A stretch of 64,000 bases of DNA from Caenorhabditis remanei (lineage: Eukaryota > Nematoda > Chromadorea > Rhabditida > Rhabditidae): NCBI RefSeq assembly GCF_010183535.1, contig NC_071331.1, forward strand, positions 8,308,001 through 8,372,000. The letters are read 5' to 3'. This document shows, in pieces, positions 43,930-54,974 of this stretch (positions are counted from its first letter, which is position 1; each line of letters begins with the position of its first letter). Both the position numbers and the translations under genes were made by a program. The notes under the pieces were generated by a model that did not search any database, was not told the origin of the DNA, and was given only the letters and a program-made list of their open reading frames with translations.

Positions 43930-46900
43930 CTAGATAGTAATCATCAAAATGAATCCAATCATTGCCAAATATGGTTTCAAATACTCTCCGATAATCGGTG
44001 TCCATAACATATAATCGACAATGTACCAGTAGGCTTTGAACTGTAATCTTCCCCATGATGGCAGCGTTTTTGTCATTTTCACTTCAACCGTTCCGTTTTC
44101 CATTTTGGCTTTTGCGATGGATACCTGGAAATTGAGATGTTTCAAAAGGGTAAAGTGAATGACTTTGAAGCAAATATGAGTAATTTAAAGTAAAACGAAA
44201 CTGGTAACATTTTTAATTGAAAAACTAACAAAAGTTTGTTGAAAGGGATAAGCCCACAACAATTTCTGTATAGATTTGGTTTATAGCAGACTTGTCACGG
44301 GCCGGGCCGGGCCGAACCGAAATCAGGAAAAATCTCGTCCCGGCCCGCCACGGCTCGCTCGGCTCGTTTTGAAACATGTTGAGTTTTTGATTTTTTTTGG
44401 AATTTTTTTGAAATTTTTGGAAAAAAGTGAATATGTATGATAATTTAAGCATTTTTACTCTATTGTTTCGAAAAATTTCAAAAAAAATTTGGTAAAAACG
44501 GGTTCCCATTTTTGAATCCGGGCCGACCGGCCGGCCCGATTTTTGACAAGTCTGGTTTATAGTAGACTCACCAAAGTTTCTTTCTTTCTTAGCGTTATTT
44601 CACCTGCATGAAACACAAAAAACTTTACTGAAAATCTCACCTTCTGCTCATTACAACTTCCATCCTGATTCACAAAATGGAATCCGTATCTTCCCAATTG
44701 CATCAACTTTGATCCTCCATCAGTTTCACAGTCCAATTGCATCAGATATGGTGGATCCTTTTGTTCTGTGAACATCCATTCCCACGAGTAGACAACACTG
44801 AAACAGGTTGCAATAAGATCATAGCGTTCAAAGAAAGAGATTAACAAATTGATACAAATTAGAAACCGAAAGAATATTTTCTTTTTGACTGTTTCAGTCA
44901 TGTGACATCAAAATGCTGCTTGGTGAGCCTATACTTTTTTCATCATTCTTTCCAGACTTGCAAGATTCCGGGCCGGGCCGAGAAAGCTTCGGCCCGGATT
45001 TGAATTTTTGAACTTTTTTCACTACAAATTTTTGTCCAAAAATTTATTTTCTGAAAATTTTTCATATTTTTCCTCAAGTATATTTTTCAAAAACCTTCGA
45101 AACCTACAAAAAATTGTTCTTAAGAAATATTTTTCAAAAAAATCGGAAAATTTTCGAAAAAAAATATTTGAATTTTTTTCAGTACTGAACTTCCGGGCCC
45201 ACCGGGCCGGGCCGGGCCGGGCCCTAGAAATTTTAACTCCGGCCCGTTGCAAGTCTGATTCTTTCATTGTCATGTTACTTGTCATATTGGTTAATCAGTT
45301 ATTGTTATCAAACCTATAAAAAAATCCGACTTAGTCAACGGTTGAATAAGATTTCGACAGTTTCAAGTAACTGATATGTAACAGTGTTCGTTGTGATTTT
45401 AGTTTGAGTTTTTCGTGTGCCCTCCTACGATACTAGTTATCCTTATCAGGGCTGTGCGAAAAATTTTCGGAGGAAATTTTTTTCAAAGGTTTTTTCGGTG
45501 GTTTTCGAAAAATTTTATAACGAAAAATGTTGGAAATTTCTCTCCAAATTGTAACAAAAGTAGTGATTTTTCGATTTTGCCTGAGATGTTTTCTAATTTT
45601 GGACTGTAAAAACATGTTTCAGGCGTCTTTTCTTGAAATATTCACTGTTTTCATGCAATTTCAATATTCGAAAAAGTCATTTTTCAGACAGTTTTCTTGA
45701 CATGTCTTTTTTCGAAAATTTCGGTTTTTTTCGGTCAAAAAGTCTCGCAATTTATGAAGATTTCGAAAAAAAAAGTTGTTCGAAAATTTTGTGGAAAAGT
45801 TTTCTCGCGCATCCCAGCTCGAAGCTATTACTCGACTCGATTTCACAAAATTATTTTACCGTTTCCAACTATTTTCTTTAATGAATCGTAAACCTAGTTT
45901 AATTATTTGATCATTAGACTGTGCTTGTCAACTCACTTATGCGGAATATAAGCACAAACAGGTTTCTTCCAAGTATGGCACTGCTGAATCATAATTCCCA
46001 TATCGGGAGTGTACCAATGCGCCAACTTCTCTGACATTCTCTCGAAGAACAACTGAGTGTCGTTGTTGGCTCGAATAAAGAAATTCGCTCCGTTCACCCA
46101 TTCTTTTCTCATCGATGACTCCTCTTCACTTCCCAATTGATCGAATATCGCATCGTATTCCATGTTGTCTTCGTAGTTCATGTCGAAGATGTTTTTACGC
46201 CAGAATGTGTCTTGTTGCATCATCCAGAACGATTTTCCTCTGAAAATGGCTGTTAGGGATACTGTTTTACAATGGTAACTTAGTCGTCTAATAATTTTTA
46301 GTAAATGTTGGTTGCTGTTTAAGCTAGAGGAGCTCATTGAAAATTATTTTCAATGAAGCTAGTAAGGTTTGAGATTTCAGAACTCCATAAAATTCTATTT
46401 TAATTTTAAGTGGCTTATTGTCGTTCTCGGCACTATTAAAATGTGTTGTCCAATCTTAGCAAGTGATTATTTACTGTCTCATAAATAAAAATCCAACTCA
46501 CTTTTTGATCAACGCCAATGCCAAATTCGATCTGAGAAGATAGATTGTTTGGTAGGCTCCTTCGGCGAAGGAGAATGGTTTCTGAAATGAAAAAACATTA
46601 TTTTCCGTTTCAATTGTTATGTTTCAAATTGTTTTCTTGTACGAAAAGTAATTCACGCCTGCAATAACAAAGAAAACTCACATAAAGCGATGGGGTTGGC
46701 CAATGGAACTGTTGGATCTCAGGCCATCGTTTCCTTATCGTATCCCTAGCTACCGTATCCAACGTGACAAAAATGAATCTCTCGTGAACTCCTTCCAACG
46801 TTCCAGTGTTACACAAAAAGTTGTCAGTCATATTCAACGCGTATTGATTCAACAAGAAAATCGCCGGTGGTCGTGGAAATTTCTTGTCCAATGTCTTGAT

Positions 46901-47146
46901 CAAGTCAGCAAATTCTCTTGACTGCTCAATGGAAGAGAGGGATACAGACTCTCCGTGAGTCTTTACATATCTCACTGCTGTGATTGCATTTTGAGTTTTT
47001 CGGAGAACAAGAACTCCGAATAGGAACCAGAAAGCGTAGAATGCGATGAGAGTAAATCGATTGAATAAAAGTTTGTAGAGAATGTTCTCCGTGTTTGTCC
47101 AGATGGTGAGGAGGATGTTGGACTTGGATTTTTCCGAATCGGCCAT
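43930..47146 (-). CDS. Membrane-anchored nucleotide-sugar transferase-like protein (399 aa)
   Basis: Exons on the minus strand: 47146-46682, 46581-46502, 46239-45937, 44797-44641 and 44124-43930, totalling 1,200 nt and ending in TAG. A type II anchor is predicted at about residues 31-48 (FTLIAFYAFWFLFGVLVL). The core resembles the nucleotide-diphospho-sugar transferase fold (PF03407-like): FIFVTLDTVARD, SFWMMQQDTFWRKN (candidate metal-site Asp at 192), NGANFFIRANNDTQLFFERM and the later WMFTEQKDPPYLMQLDC and GFHFVN. The usual DxD is not classical here: QQD stands in its place. A second hydrophobic segment lies at the C-terminus (about 386-399). Sugar donor and acceptor are unknown. Two introns carry hAT-type MITEs (44287, 44953) and a third repeat (about 45448). 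Family placement is by motif only. Confidence 0.78.
44287..44554. mobile_element. GGGCC-rich hAT-type MITE, member 1
   Basis: 268 bp, with ends CAGACTTGTCA and TGACAAGTCTG, flanked by GTTTATAG (44279-44286 and 44555-44562). GGGCCGGGCC blocks lie just inside both ends. It lies in the last intron of the transferase-like gene. Confidence 0.88.
44953..45257. mobile_element. GGGCC-rich hAT-type MITE, member 2
   Basis: 305 bp, with ends CAGACTTGCAA and TTGCAAGTCTG, flanked by ATTCTTTC (44945-44952 and 45258-45265). The interior is closely similar to the member at 61869. The right end has four GGGCC units in a row. Confidence 0.9.
45448..45835. repeat. TTTCGAAAATTT-rich repeat with imperfect inverted ends
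   Basis: The left end is CAGGGCTGTGCGAAAAATTT; a roughly complementary end (TTTTCTCGCGCATCCCAGCTC) lies near 45800-45830. The interior has many TTTCGAAAA words. No clear target duplication was found, so it is probably an old, damaged hAT-like MITE. Confidence 0.45.
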
Positions 47147-48689
47147 TACTGAAAAAGAAATTGTTGAAGCAATGATGGGATTACATATTCCGAAGCCGAG
47201 TAAAAAATATGGAATTTTCGAAACGGTAAAGTCAAAGTATTCTGTTTCTGAATAATATTTTTATTGATAATTTACAAGTTGTCAATAACTCTTCGACTCT
47301 ACTTAGTGATTCTCAAAGTTCCCTCATGTATTGGATAACACGAGGAGTCGACTTCGAAAACACTTTTGGATTCTGCAATTTTGACCACGCCAATAATTTG
47401 TCAAAAATGCAAACGTTTAGAATTTTGAGAGCGGTACAAAAGCACCAGTTGGGATACCCAAAACGCAAGAGGCAGCAATGTTTTGAAAAGGAACAATTCG
47501 ACGAAACGTTTGTATGATGGAACATGTGCTATTTCAGAATAAAATTTCTAAATTCGAGAACCAGAAATAAAAAATTCAAGTAATACAAATGAAGCAGAAC
47601 TTTTGTACTATTGACACCATGAATATTATTCAGTCAAAAGTATTTGAAAGGAAGTTTCACAATATTTCAACTTTTCGAAAATTCACAACAGAAATCGGTT
47701 AACAATTGATTCTGGGATATAGAAAATTTTTGACATAGCTGTTTGTGGAATTTCGATTAAGTATGATTATTTGTCAGTAAAGCTAGTAGTAGTATTAGTT
47801 TTTGTGTTAATATTGAAACATTATTTGTTATGTTTTTTTAGAACACTTCATCACTAACTAAATCCTTTTTATAAAAAACTTATGTTCCCAATAAAGGTAG
47901 GTCAAAACAAGATATAAAAAGGGACAGAACTAGTTAAATACACATAGTGATTCTCTATACAACAATGGACAATCGAGAGATTAGTATGCGAAAAATGGGA
48001 AAGGAGAAAATGACCTCGATTCGATAAATACACCTCGAATCAATATCTGACTAAAAATGGAAAGTTGCGAGGAGGGAAAAGATATGAGAAAGGCAGAGGA
48101 GAAGGAGAAGAAAGGGATGGAGAAGTGATTGCAAAAAGGTGGGAAATTGATGAAATTGTACAGATTGATAGGAGAGGAAAGAAAAGAAGAAAATGGAATT
48201 TCAAAGAAAAAAGACGTGAAATCAATTGAAACAAGTTTTCAGTTAGAAAAGGAACGACAAGAAACTGAAAATCGAAATTATCCGAATAAACACACAGTTA
48301 AACTATTGAATAATATTTGCACGGATTGAAACATAAATTTTTAAATTCGAATTTTATAAATTTTTATAATGTGAATACTGGAAGCAACTGAGAATGAAGT
48401 ATCTCATTTTAAGCCAGAAGAACAAACACTACCGACATACACAACTACTAAAAAGTGTCGTATAACTGAAAATTTCCTTATATGTACAACTTTCCAATTT
48501 TTCAAAAAAAACTTTTTTGTCATGAAAAATACTTGAATAACCTTCAAAAACCAAACGTTTGTAAAACCTGTAACGAATTCCAAATTTCCAGTAGTCCATT
48601 TATGAACCTCATGAATCAGATTTATTTTGTATATAGTAGCATGAGACAAACGAACAAACACACAGTCAATTTACAAAGCCTGAGAAACC
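47147..48689. other. Intergenic region
   Basis: No gene is supported. A TATA-like tataaaaagggac at about 47915 precedes a 20-codon frame, too weak to call. A purine-rich stretch runs about 48050-48230. Confidence 0.5.
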
Positions 48690-49065
48690 CATACTTGCAA
48701 TCCGGGCCGATCCGGGCCGACGGTTTTTATTAAATAACTTTCTTCAAAAAAATCGTATCGGGTTGGTTAATAGCTCAAAAGATGAGTATTTTGACCTGTC
48801 ATCAGACAAATGCAAAACAAACTTCCATGAAGATCCACAGAGGCCCCGGGCCGGGCAAAAGTGTCCGGGCCGGGCCGGGCCGGGCCGACAGCAGTTTTAG
48901 CCGGCCCGAGGCCTCTGTGGATGTTCTGAAAAATTTGGTTTGATTTTGTCTAATGGCAGGTCGAAATACCTATCTTTTGAGCTATTAACCAACCCGATAC
49001 GATTTTTTTGAAAAAAGTTATTTAATAAAAACCGTCGGCCCGGATCGGCCCGGATTGCAAGTATG
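48690..49065. mobile_element. GGGCC-rich hAT-type MITE, member 3, long arms
   Basis: 376 bp, with ends CATACTTGCAA and TTGCAAGTATG, flanked by GAGAAACC (48682-48689 and 49066-49073). Arms of about 150 bp are inverted copies around a GC-rich centre of repeated GGGCC. The terminus differs from its relatives at one base (CATACT for CAGACT) at both ends. Confidence 0.9.
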
Positions 49066-49435
49066 GAGAAACCGCGTTTTTCGGTTGACAGAGAGATTTT
49101 TGAAGGAATTACAGAAAAAAAAATTTAATACAGTTTCTACCAGATGACAAAAAATAGGGAAATCGTCGAAGGTGCTAGCTAAGTTGAAATTATGAAACAA
49201 AATCATGAAAGCTCATAACGAAAACACTCGGGTAATTACTACGTGCTAACCGAATGAAGCTTAGTTGCTAATTGGCGAAATGTTGTTACATATTCTTCAT
49301 GTTTCACCAGTTAATTTTCTGGAATGATTTTGACGGGAAAAACATTTTTCTTTTGGCGAGAAAAAGATTTTTGTTTGCAGATCGTCCAGAGTTGTTGCCA
49401 AGAAAATATTGTATATATTGTCAGGAAAGTAGAAA

Positions 49436-51224
49436 TCTTTACTAATAATATTCAACAGATCCGTCTGTCTGTCCGTTTGTCGCCGACTCTAGCGCCTTCT
49501 GTACTGAACCGTTTTCAATGAAATTTACACAGATCGATTGGAAATTTGTCCCGGATGATGCCCGTCTATTTTTTTTAGTTAAAATAGTTCTAAATTAGGT
49601 CACTATGTGAGAAAAGGTGGTTTTCAAGCCTTTCAGTGGCTTTCATTTCCGAAATAGGGAAATAGGAGTTCACGGGGAAAATAGTTATAGAACTTTTTCA
49701 TTCTTCAAATGAATTCATTTCTTCAAATTGTCAGGAAAAATGCGTGGGTTTCAAACAATTTTTTTGGTTCTATTCCAGGTTAGATATCCTTTGAAAACTC
49801 GAACGTTCCATGAAACACTAAGACGTCCCTTAAAACACTTAAACGCCCTGTCATGCCCTAAATTTTTTCCGAAAGTTAAGACGTCTTTTCAAGTGTTCAA
49901 ACGTCCCAAAAAACATTTAGTCGTCCCAAAAAACGTTTAAAAGTTCCATAAAATGTTTAGACGTGGTTTCCTTGAAACATAGACACACTGATGCTTGCTT
50001 GCACTTTTTTCCATAACTTTAAGCTAGATGCTGGATGTCTCTGTGTTAAGGAATCCACTACTTCCCGGGTGCTGAGCCATTATCATGTCAAGATTCAAGG
50101 ACGTTTTTGTTTTTAGGCAATCACTACTTCCAGGTGCCACAGCAAGCTCTTGGTTTTGAAAGTTCAAGGGACGTCCAAATATTTTTTGAACGACTAATTG
50201 GTTAAATAAAATTTTGGGATTTCAAGAGAACATTTCTGAGCATTTTTGGGACCCAAAGAACGTTAAATGTTTTGAGGGACGTCTAAGTGTTTTAAAGAAC
50301 GTTTAAGTGTTTTAAGGGACGTTCGAGTTTTCAAAGGACATCTAAACTGGAATAGAATCTCTTTATTGACACCCTTTCAAAGTTGGACATTTTTAACTGA
50401 AAAACGGTCAAAGTTGTTCGATTTATGGTCATTACTGTACTCCATTTTTACCGGCTGTCTAACTTTCACACTTAGAAATATGTAGAATAGCTTTGAAGTC
50501 TTTTAGAGAAAAAAAAATCAGAAAGCAGAACAGTTTAGATCAAACCAGACTGAAGAGAAGATTTCCGTGTATATTAGAAACAATCTTGAAAGATTTTGGG
50601 GAGGGAGGCGGCATCGCTGATCAGTCAAAAACTTAAAAGTAGTACTTTAGGTTAATTTTTTAAAGATGTGAATAGGAAAATTTCCAAATTTCTAAGCTTC
50701 AATAAAAGAGTTGGTAAGGCTTTCTCAGTCTGAAGCCAAACAAGTCATTTGCTGTGTTTAGTACAATTCATTCTGAGACTTCATATGTCTCCATTATTAA
50801 AGAAGTTGCAACAGTCAGAAGCTTAATAGAAATAAATTGAATGAAAAAACACTACTCAAAAAGTGGTGGTGGTTTGTGAATAAGTAACTTTGTCGTTGAT
50901 CAGTTACCTTCAAAAGGTAATAATTTCTAGGATGAGGATTTGTTAAAACATGGTCTCAGTCTGCCATATTCAGAGAAGGGAGACAGCATTGTCGCCGAAG
51001 TTTGAAATTAATATTTGAAAGATGACTCGCCTCTTGCCGGAACGGGCTGTTTAGCTAACAAATCTACCGACAAGTGAAGAAAATTAATACGATCCAGGAG
51101 AAGGAGAAAATTCTGAGACCTCGATAGTTTGAACCATTTAAGAAGCGCCGCAGGCGCTGTAACACCCAGAAGGGTGGTGTAGAGAAGGAGGTTGAGCAGC
51201 CGTTAGGCTGCGTTAACCGACTGG
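49436..51224 (+). mobile_element. Helitron-like element, left copy (+ orientation)
   Basis: Starts TCTTTACTAATAATATT and ends CTGG, preceded by A and followed by T, which is the Helitron pattern (5' TC, 3' CTRR, insertion between A and T). A hairpin GCAGCC-gtta-GGCTGC lies ten bases before the CTGG, with two more short hairpins just upstream (gcgccgcaggcgc, cacccagaagggtg). No Rep/helicase gene is present, so it is non-autonomous. The interior (about 49775-50350) is an array of degenerate AAACGTCC / GGACGTTT words in opposing halves. It lacks about 200 bp present in the right copy. Confidence 0.72.
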
Positions 51225-52441
51225 TGTATTACATTTCAAAATTGTTGTTCCGAAACTGATAAATGTTACTTCCTTCAAACAATGTATTAAAAACGATCAG
51301 AAAACAAATGTGTTTCATAGAACAGGCAAAACAAGTCAATAGTGCACAATTGCGCTCAACGAAGATTCCCAACTTCAAAACTTTCGAAGAATGAATTTCC
51401 GTTTCAGCAAGCCATCAATATCCAAAATGAATTCTTGAAAAACATTCATGCCCCAATAATTAGATCTATAACTTGAAAAGAAAATATATGTATCTAACGA
51501 AAAACTAAACTAGCCACAGCAACTAGCCATTCAAAAAAAAGAACTCACTTTGGCATCATATGTACAACCAAAAAGTTAATTGCGGTGTTTCTCTTTTTGG
51601 CCTACCTCCTCCCTCCCTTCTCCATCAATTTCTAGTTCATAATGCGTCTTCTTTTTCTTCTAACTGTGGTCGGTGTGTTTCTCTTTGTGAATAATGAAGG
51701 AATCAAGAGATACTGGTTTTTCAAAAGTTATTGACTCATTCAAGCATTACATTTCAGAATAATTTGAGAAATAAGAATGGAATCACTAATTTGTTGTTGA
51801 GGTGAATGCGTTCGGTGACAAGGTTTGGTGCCAACACAGAATGATCAAAACTAAATATTCATGAATTTTTCTTGAGTCAAGAGTAGAACAGAACATTTAC
51901 CACAACAAACTTGTCGAAAACCAACGTCAAAAATCGAATGGATCTTGATTTCAAAACATCATGGAACAGTATTCTTAAAATTGAATGACAACACAAGTGC
52001 AATTTTCAGAATTTTACGTTCATCTGGCACATAGTTGTGTCAAGCATACACTGACTTATTACGCGCCAGTTTTTAATTCCATGTTTTTAAAACAGAAAAT
52101 AATGTGGGACTCTAAGAAAGTCTGAAGAGTTCTGTCACTGTAGTTGAATGGATAAGTTTATGTAATTTTCAGCAAATGATATTCTGAGATGGATAGAACG
52201 TTCGGATAAAGTAAATTGCAGTTTCAAAATTAATGTTTTTCAGTTAAATTGTTGGTTTGGTAATACTTTTGACTAAATCAGGGAAAATAATTTTTTTCAA
52301 GCTGACAATATTAAAAGCAATCAGAGACATTTGAATGGAAAACATGGTGATCACAGTTTCACTAACACTATCTTGTTAAAGGTTCAAGTTGCAGAACTGT
52401 TAATCTGATCAGTTAATCAAGAAAAAATATAGCTCTTGAAC
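51225..52441. other. Spacer between Helitron copies, left part
   Basis: Unique, mostly AT-rich sequence. The only coding hint is the short signal-peptide-like frame at 51642. Confidence 0.5.
51642..51734 (+). CDS. Possible small secreted peptide or first exon (30 codons)
   Basis: The frame begins MRLLFLLTVVGVFLFV, a strong signal-peptide-like run, and stops after 30 codons. It follows a pyrimidine-rich promoter-like stretch (51580-51640) and a tttctag acceptor-like site. It could instead be spliced at gtgaat (about 51687) to an exon after tttcag at about 51758 (NNLRNKNGITNLLLR), which ends at another gtgaat donor. No family is recognised. Codon evidence is too short to be firm. Confidence 0.25.
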   Translation: MRLLFLLTVVGVFLFVNNEGIKRYWFFKSY

Positions 52442-52449
52442 TAATCATC

Positions 52450-52700
52450 ATTCTTATATATAAAAGACAAGTGGTGTTTGTCTGTCTGTCTGAGGCACTG
52501 TCCGCAGCGGTTTTGGAAAGAGAAGAGAAACTGAGCCAGCGGGCAAAACTGAACTAGCGTGCTTTGGACAACGACCGCCGCTTTAAACCACTCGGCCATG
52601 CGGGCACATTCGAAAGTCAATGACCACGTGAATGAAGAGAGACCAGCCTGCTCAACCGCCGAAGGCGGGGGAGACAGGCTGGTCTTAAATAATCTCACTC
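52450..52700 (-). other. tRNA-derived SINE-like sequence
   Basis: On the minus strand, 'gcatggccgagtggttt' (about 52602-52586) matches a tRNA-Ser/Leu A box. A weak B-box-like gttcagttttgcc follows at about 52556, and then a non-tRNA body ending in a 'gtctgtctgtc' run and tatataaaag (52452-52490). At the other end a nested hairpin (gaccagcctg..caggctggtc around ccgccgaaggcgg, 52640-52685) resembles a Helitron 3' hairpin. No intact cloverleaf is formed. Confidence 0.4.
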
Positions 52701-53199
52701 ATTAAACCATTGTTGAAACGGTACATAAAATATCATTTTCCGAAAATTTGTAGGAATTTTACTAGGTTAAATCTTATTAATGGACTCCGAAGATTTATAG
52801 ATTTCAAAAACAAGTTGAACTTTTTCTATTGAAGATAAATTTTTGCCATTTCTGTAATTCTTCATTTTCGAGGATAAAGCTATTCGTTCAATAACCAAAC
52901 CATTATGCAAATATGGCTTTTGAAAAATTGGAATTTAATACAAATCTTGTTAACAAAATTCGTAATTGCGAAATACCCGCAAACCGCAAATCTACGTGGG
53001 TTAAGGGACATCGTCCACCCCAAAAACCTCAGCTATCAACGCATCAAACTATACAGACCGCAAGTGAAAACTGGACGGATTTGAAAAAAAGGCATTCGAA
53101 AAAGTGGGTCATGCATCACGTCGAATTAACTATACCCCGCTACCAGTGAGAGGGTTTTTATATCTGTAAGGTTGGTTGATAAGCGCAAAAAAAGCAAAA

Positions 53200-53690
53200 A
53201 ACGAGAGATATGAAGAGAAGATCAAAGGAATCTATCTTTCTAAAAGTTGCAAACTGGTCAAGAGAAAAGACAAAAGGTTATTTTTTCTCTCTTTTTTCTT
53301 GATCATTCCCCCTCGCCAAACCGTCATCTTAACACAAAAAACCGGTCTATTAAGAAAAAAAGGAATGCAAGAAAAGTGATGACCACAACTGAAAGAACGC
53401 GTAAGGGGGGACACGAGATAAAATCCGTGTGTCACTCGCCCACAAGTACAACCGGGTCAGGTTTTTCGTATATTTGATTCTGATATTCTCTCTGCATGTC
53501 TCCGTCTCTCCACCGCCCCACTCTCTCCTCTTCTCGACGCCTTCTCTCCGAATCGTTATGGGGGCATGCACTCTATACGACCCCCTCTCTTCCGTGGCGG
53601 AAGATGTCCTTGAGAATGCGTGTGTTCTATCCGTTGCTGCTACTCTTATACTACTACACCTAGATTTTGAATAAAAGGATTTTGGCGGAG
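53200..53690 (+). promoter_or_regulatory. Island of different composition with CT-rich promoter-like sequence
   Basis: Between otherwise AT-rich DNA, 53400-53660 is GC-richer, with a long pyrimidine run (ctctctgcatgtctccgtct and onward) and short hairpins such as cttccgtggcggaag (about 53588). Reading frames here resemble no family. It could be a promoter or an RNA gene. Nothing decisive is visible. Confidence 0.25.
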
Positions 53691-53917
53691 GATTTTTGGA
53701 GTGGTTAATAGGAAATGGATTGGGGGTAGTTATCGGGAAAATGGGAACATTTACATAGAAGCTTTGAAAAATAGGGCAATGTGGTATTTATTGGGATTAT
53801 AGCACGAATCGCGTGATTAACGCTTATCTGATAAGGCTCAACTTTATTTTTTCAATTTGAAACTGAAAAATAAACTTTTTTTAGTAACATGATGAAAATC
53901 GAACTTTTCAAGCTAGA

Positions 53918-54167
53918 CAGACTTGCAATATCTTGGCCCGGGTTCAAAAAGTGCGCTCAATCTTTTTCTTTTTTTTTCTCAATTAAAATTTTTTAAATCA
54001 AAAATAGTCAAACGTCTCTCGTACACTTGTGTTTTTATCGATATTTGAAAACATAGTCGATAATTTTATTTTTTTCAAAAAAATCCAAATTTTTAAATTT
54101 TTGTACTAAACCTGGACAGACCGGATCGGTGAAAAATCTGAAATCGGCCCGGTCTGTTGCAAGTTTA
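53918..54167. mobile_element. GGGCC-type hAT MITE, member 4, degenerate
   Basis: 250 bp. The left end is CAGACTTGCAA; the right end TTGCAAGTTTA has two mismatches to the family terminus. Flanks aagctaga and gagctaga (53910-53917, 54168-54175) differ at one base. GC words (ttggcccggg, gatcggcccggt-like) are decayed, so it is an older family member. Confidence 0.7.
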
Positions 54168-54974
54168 GAGCTAGATACGAATTAATTAAACTAAAGTTCT
54201 CACTATTTTATCATAGAATTGAAACAAAAATCAAATTTTTAATTTTTTGCAATGAACTGGTACGATTTTCCCTGTTAACGTCAATATTGTTTTTTTTTAA
54301 TCAAACTAATTGGATTGAAATTTAAGAACCAATATAAAATCAATCAGGTCCGCCCTAGTCGATTTGCAGATCAAAATTTTTATCCGCCTATTTTTTTCCT
54401 GATTTTTAATCTAATGGCAGCACCTTAATCATCGCTTAATGTAATTGAGGACAAAATAAAACAGATGTTCAAAACATAAAAATTTGTGTAAATTTTACCT
54501 TATCACCAATGTACGAGAAACAATTTTCATCATTATTTATTGGACTGAAGTTTTATGATTTCAGAAGATGTCCAGGTACTGCTGTGATAAAACGACAACG
54601 CGCTAGTGTCACGATGAATATTCTACGAACATTGCAATAAATAAGTATAGAACATGCCGTGAGATTGGAACAGTAATCGTAAATTCTGTAGTTTTGATAC
54701 ACTTCCGTCGATTATTGATTTTTGTTTCAGTTAAAAAAGAACTGATTTTGGTTTTATACTTTTTAATTCCACACAACTAATTGTTTTCCACTCCCAAAGA
54801 TGTTCCTAAAAAAGATAAATTATTTCCATGGTTCTAGTTTACGTTGTAAATGTTTGTTTACTGTTTTGACTAGTCAACCTTTCAACTTCAAATGCTCCCC
54901 AGATTACTGAAAATAAGAATTCCAGTTGTTACACATTGAAAATACGCAATCTAGCTCGAAACAAATATAAGAAA

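Noticed and set aside
52913..53149. 78-codon frame MAFEKLEFNTNLVNK.. between the Helitron copies
   Set aside because: No signal peptide, domain, paralogue or clear splice context. It cannot be separated from chance, so it was not called.
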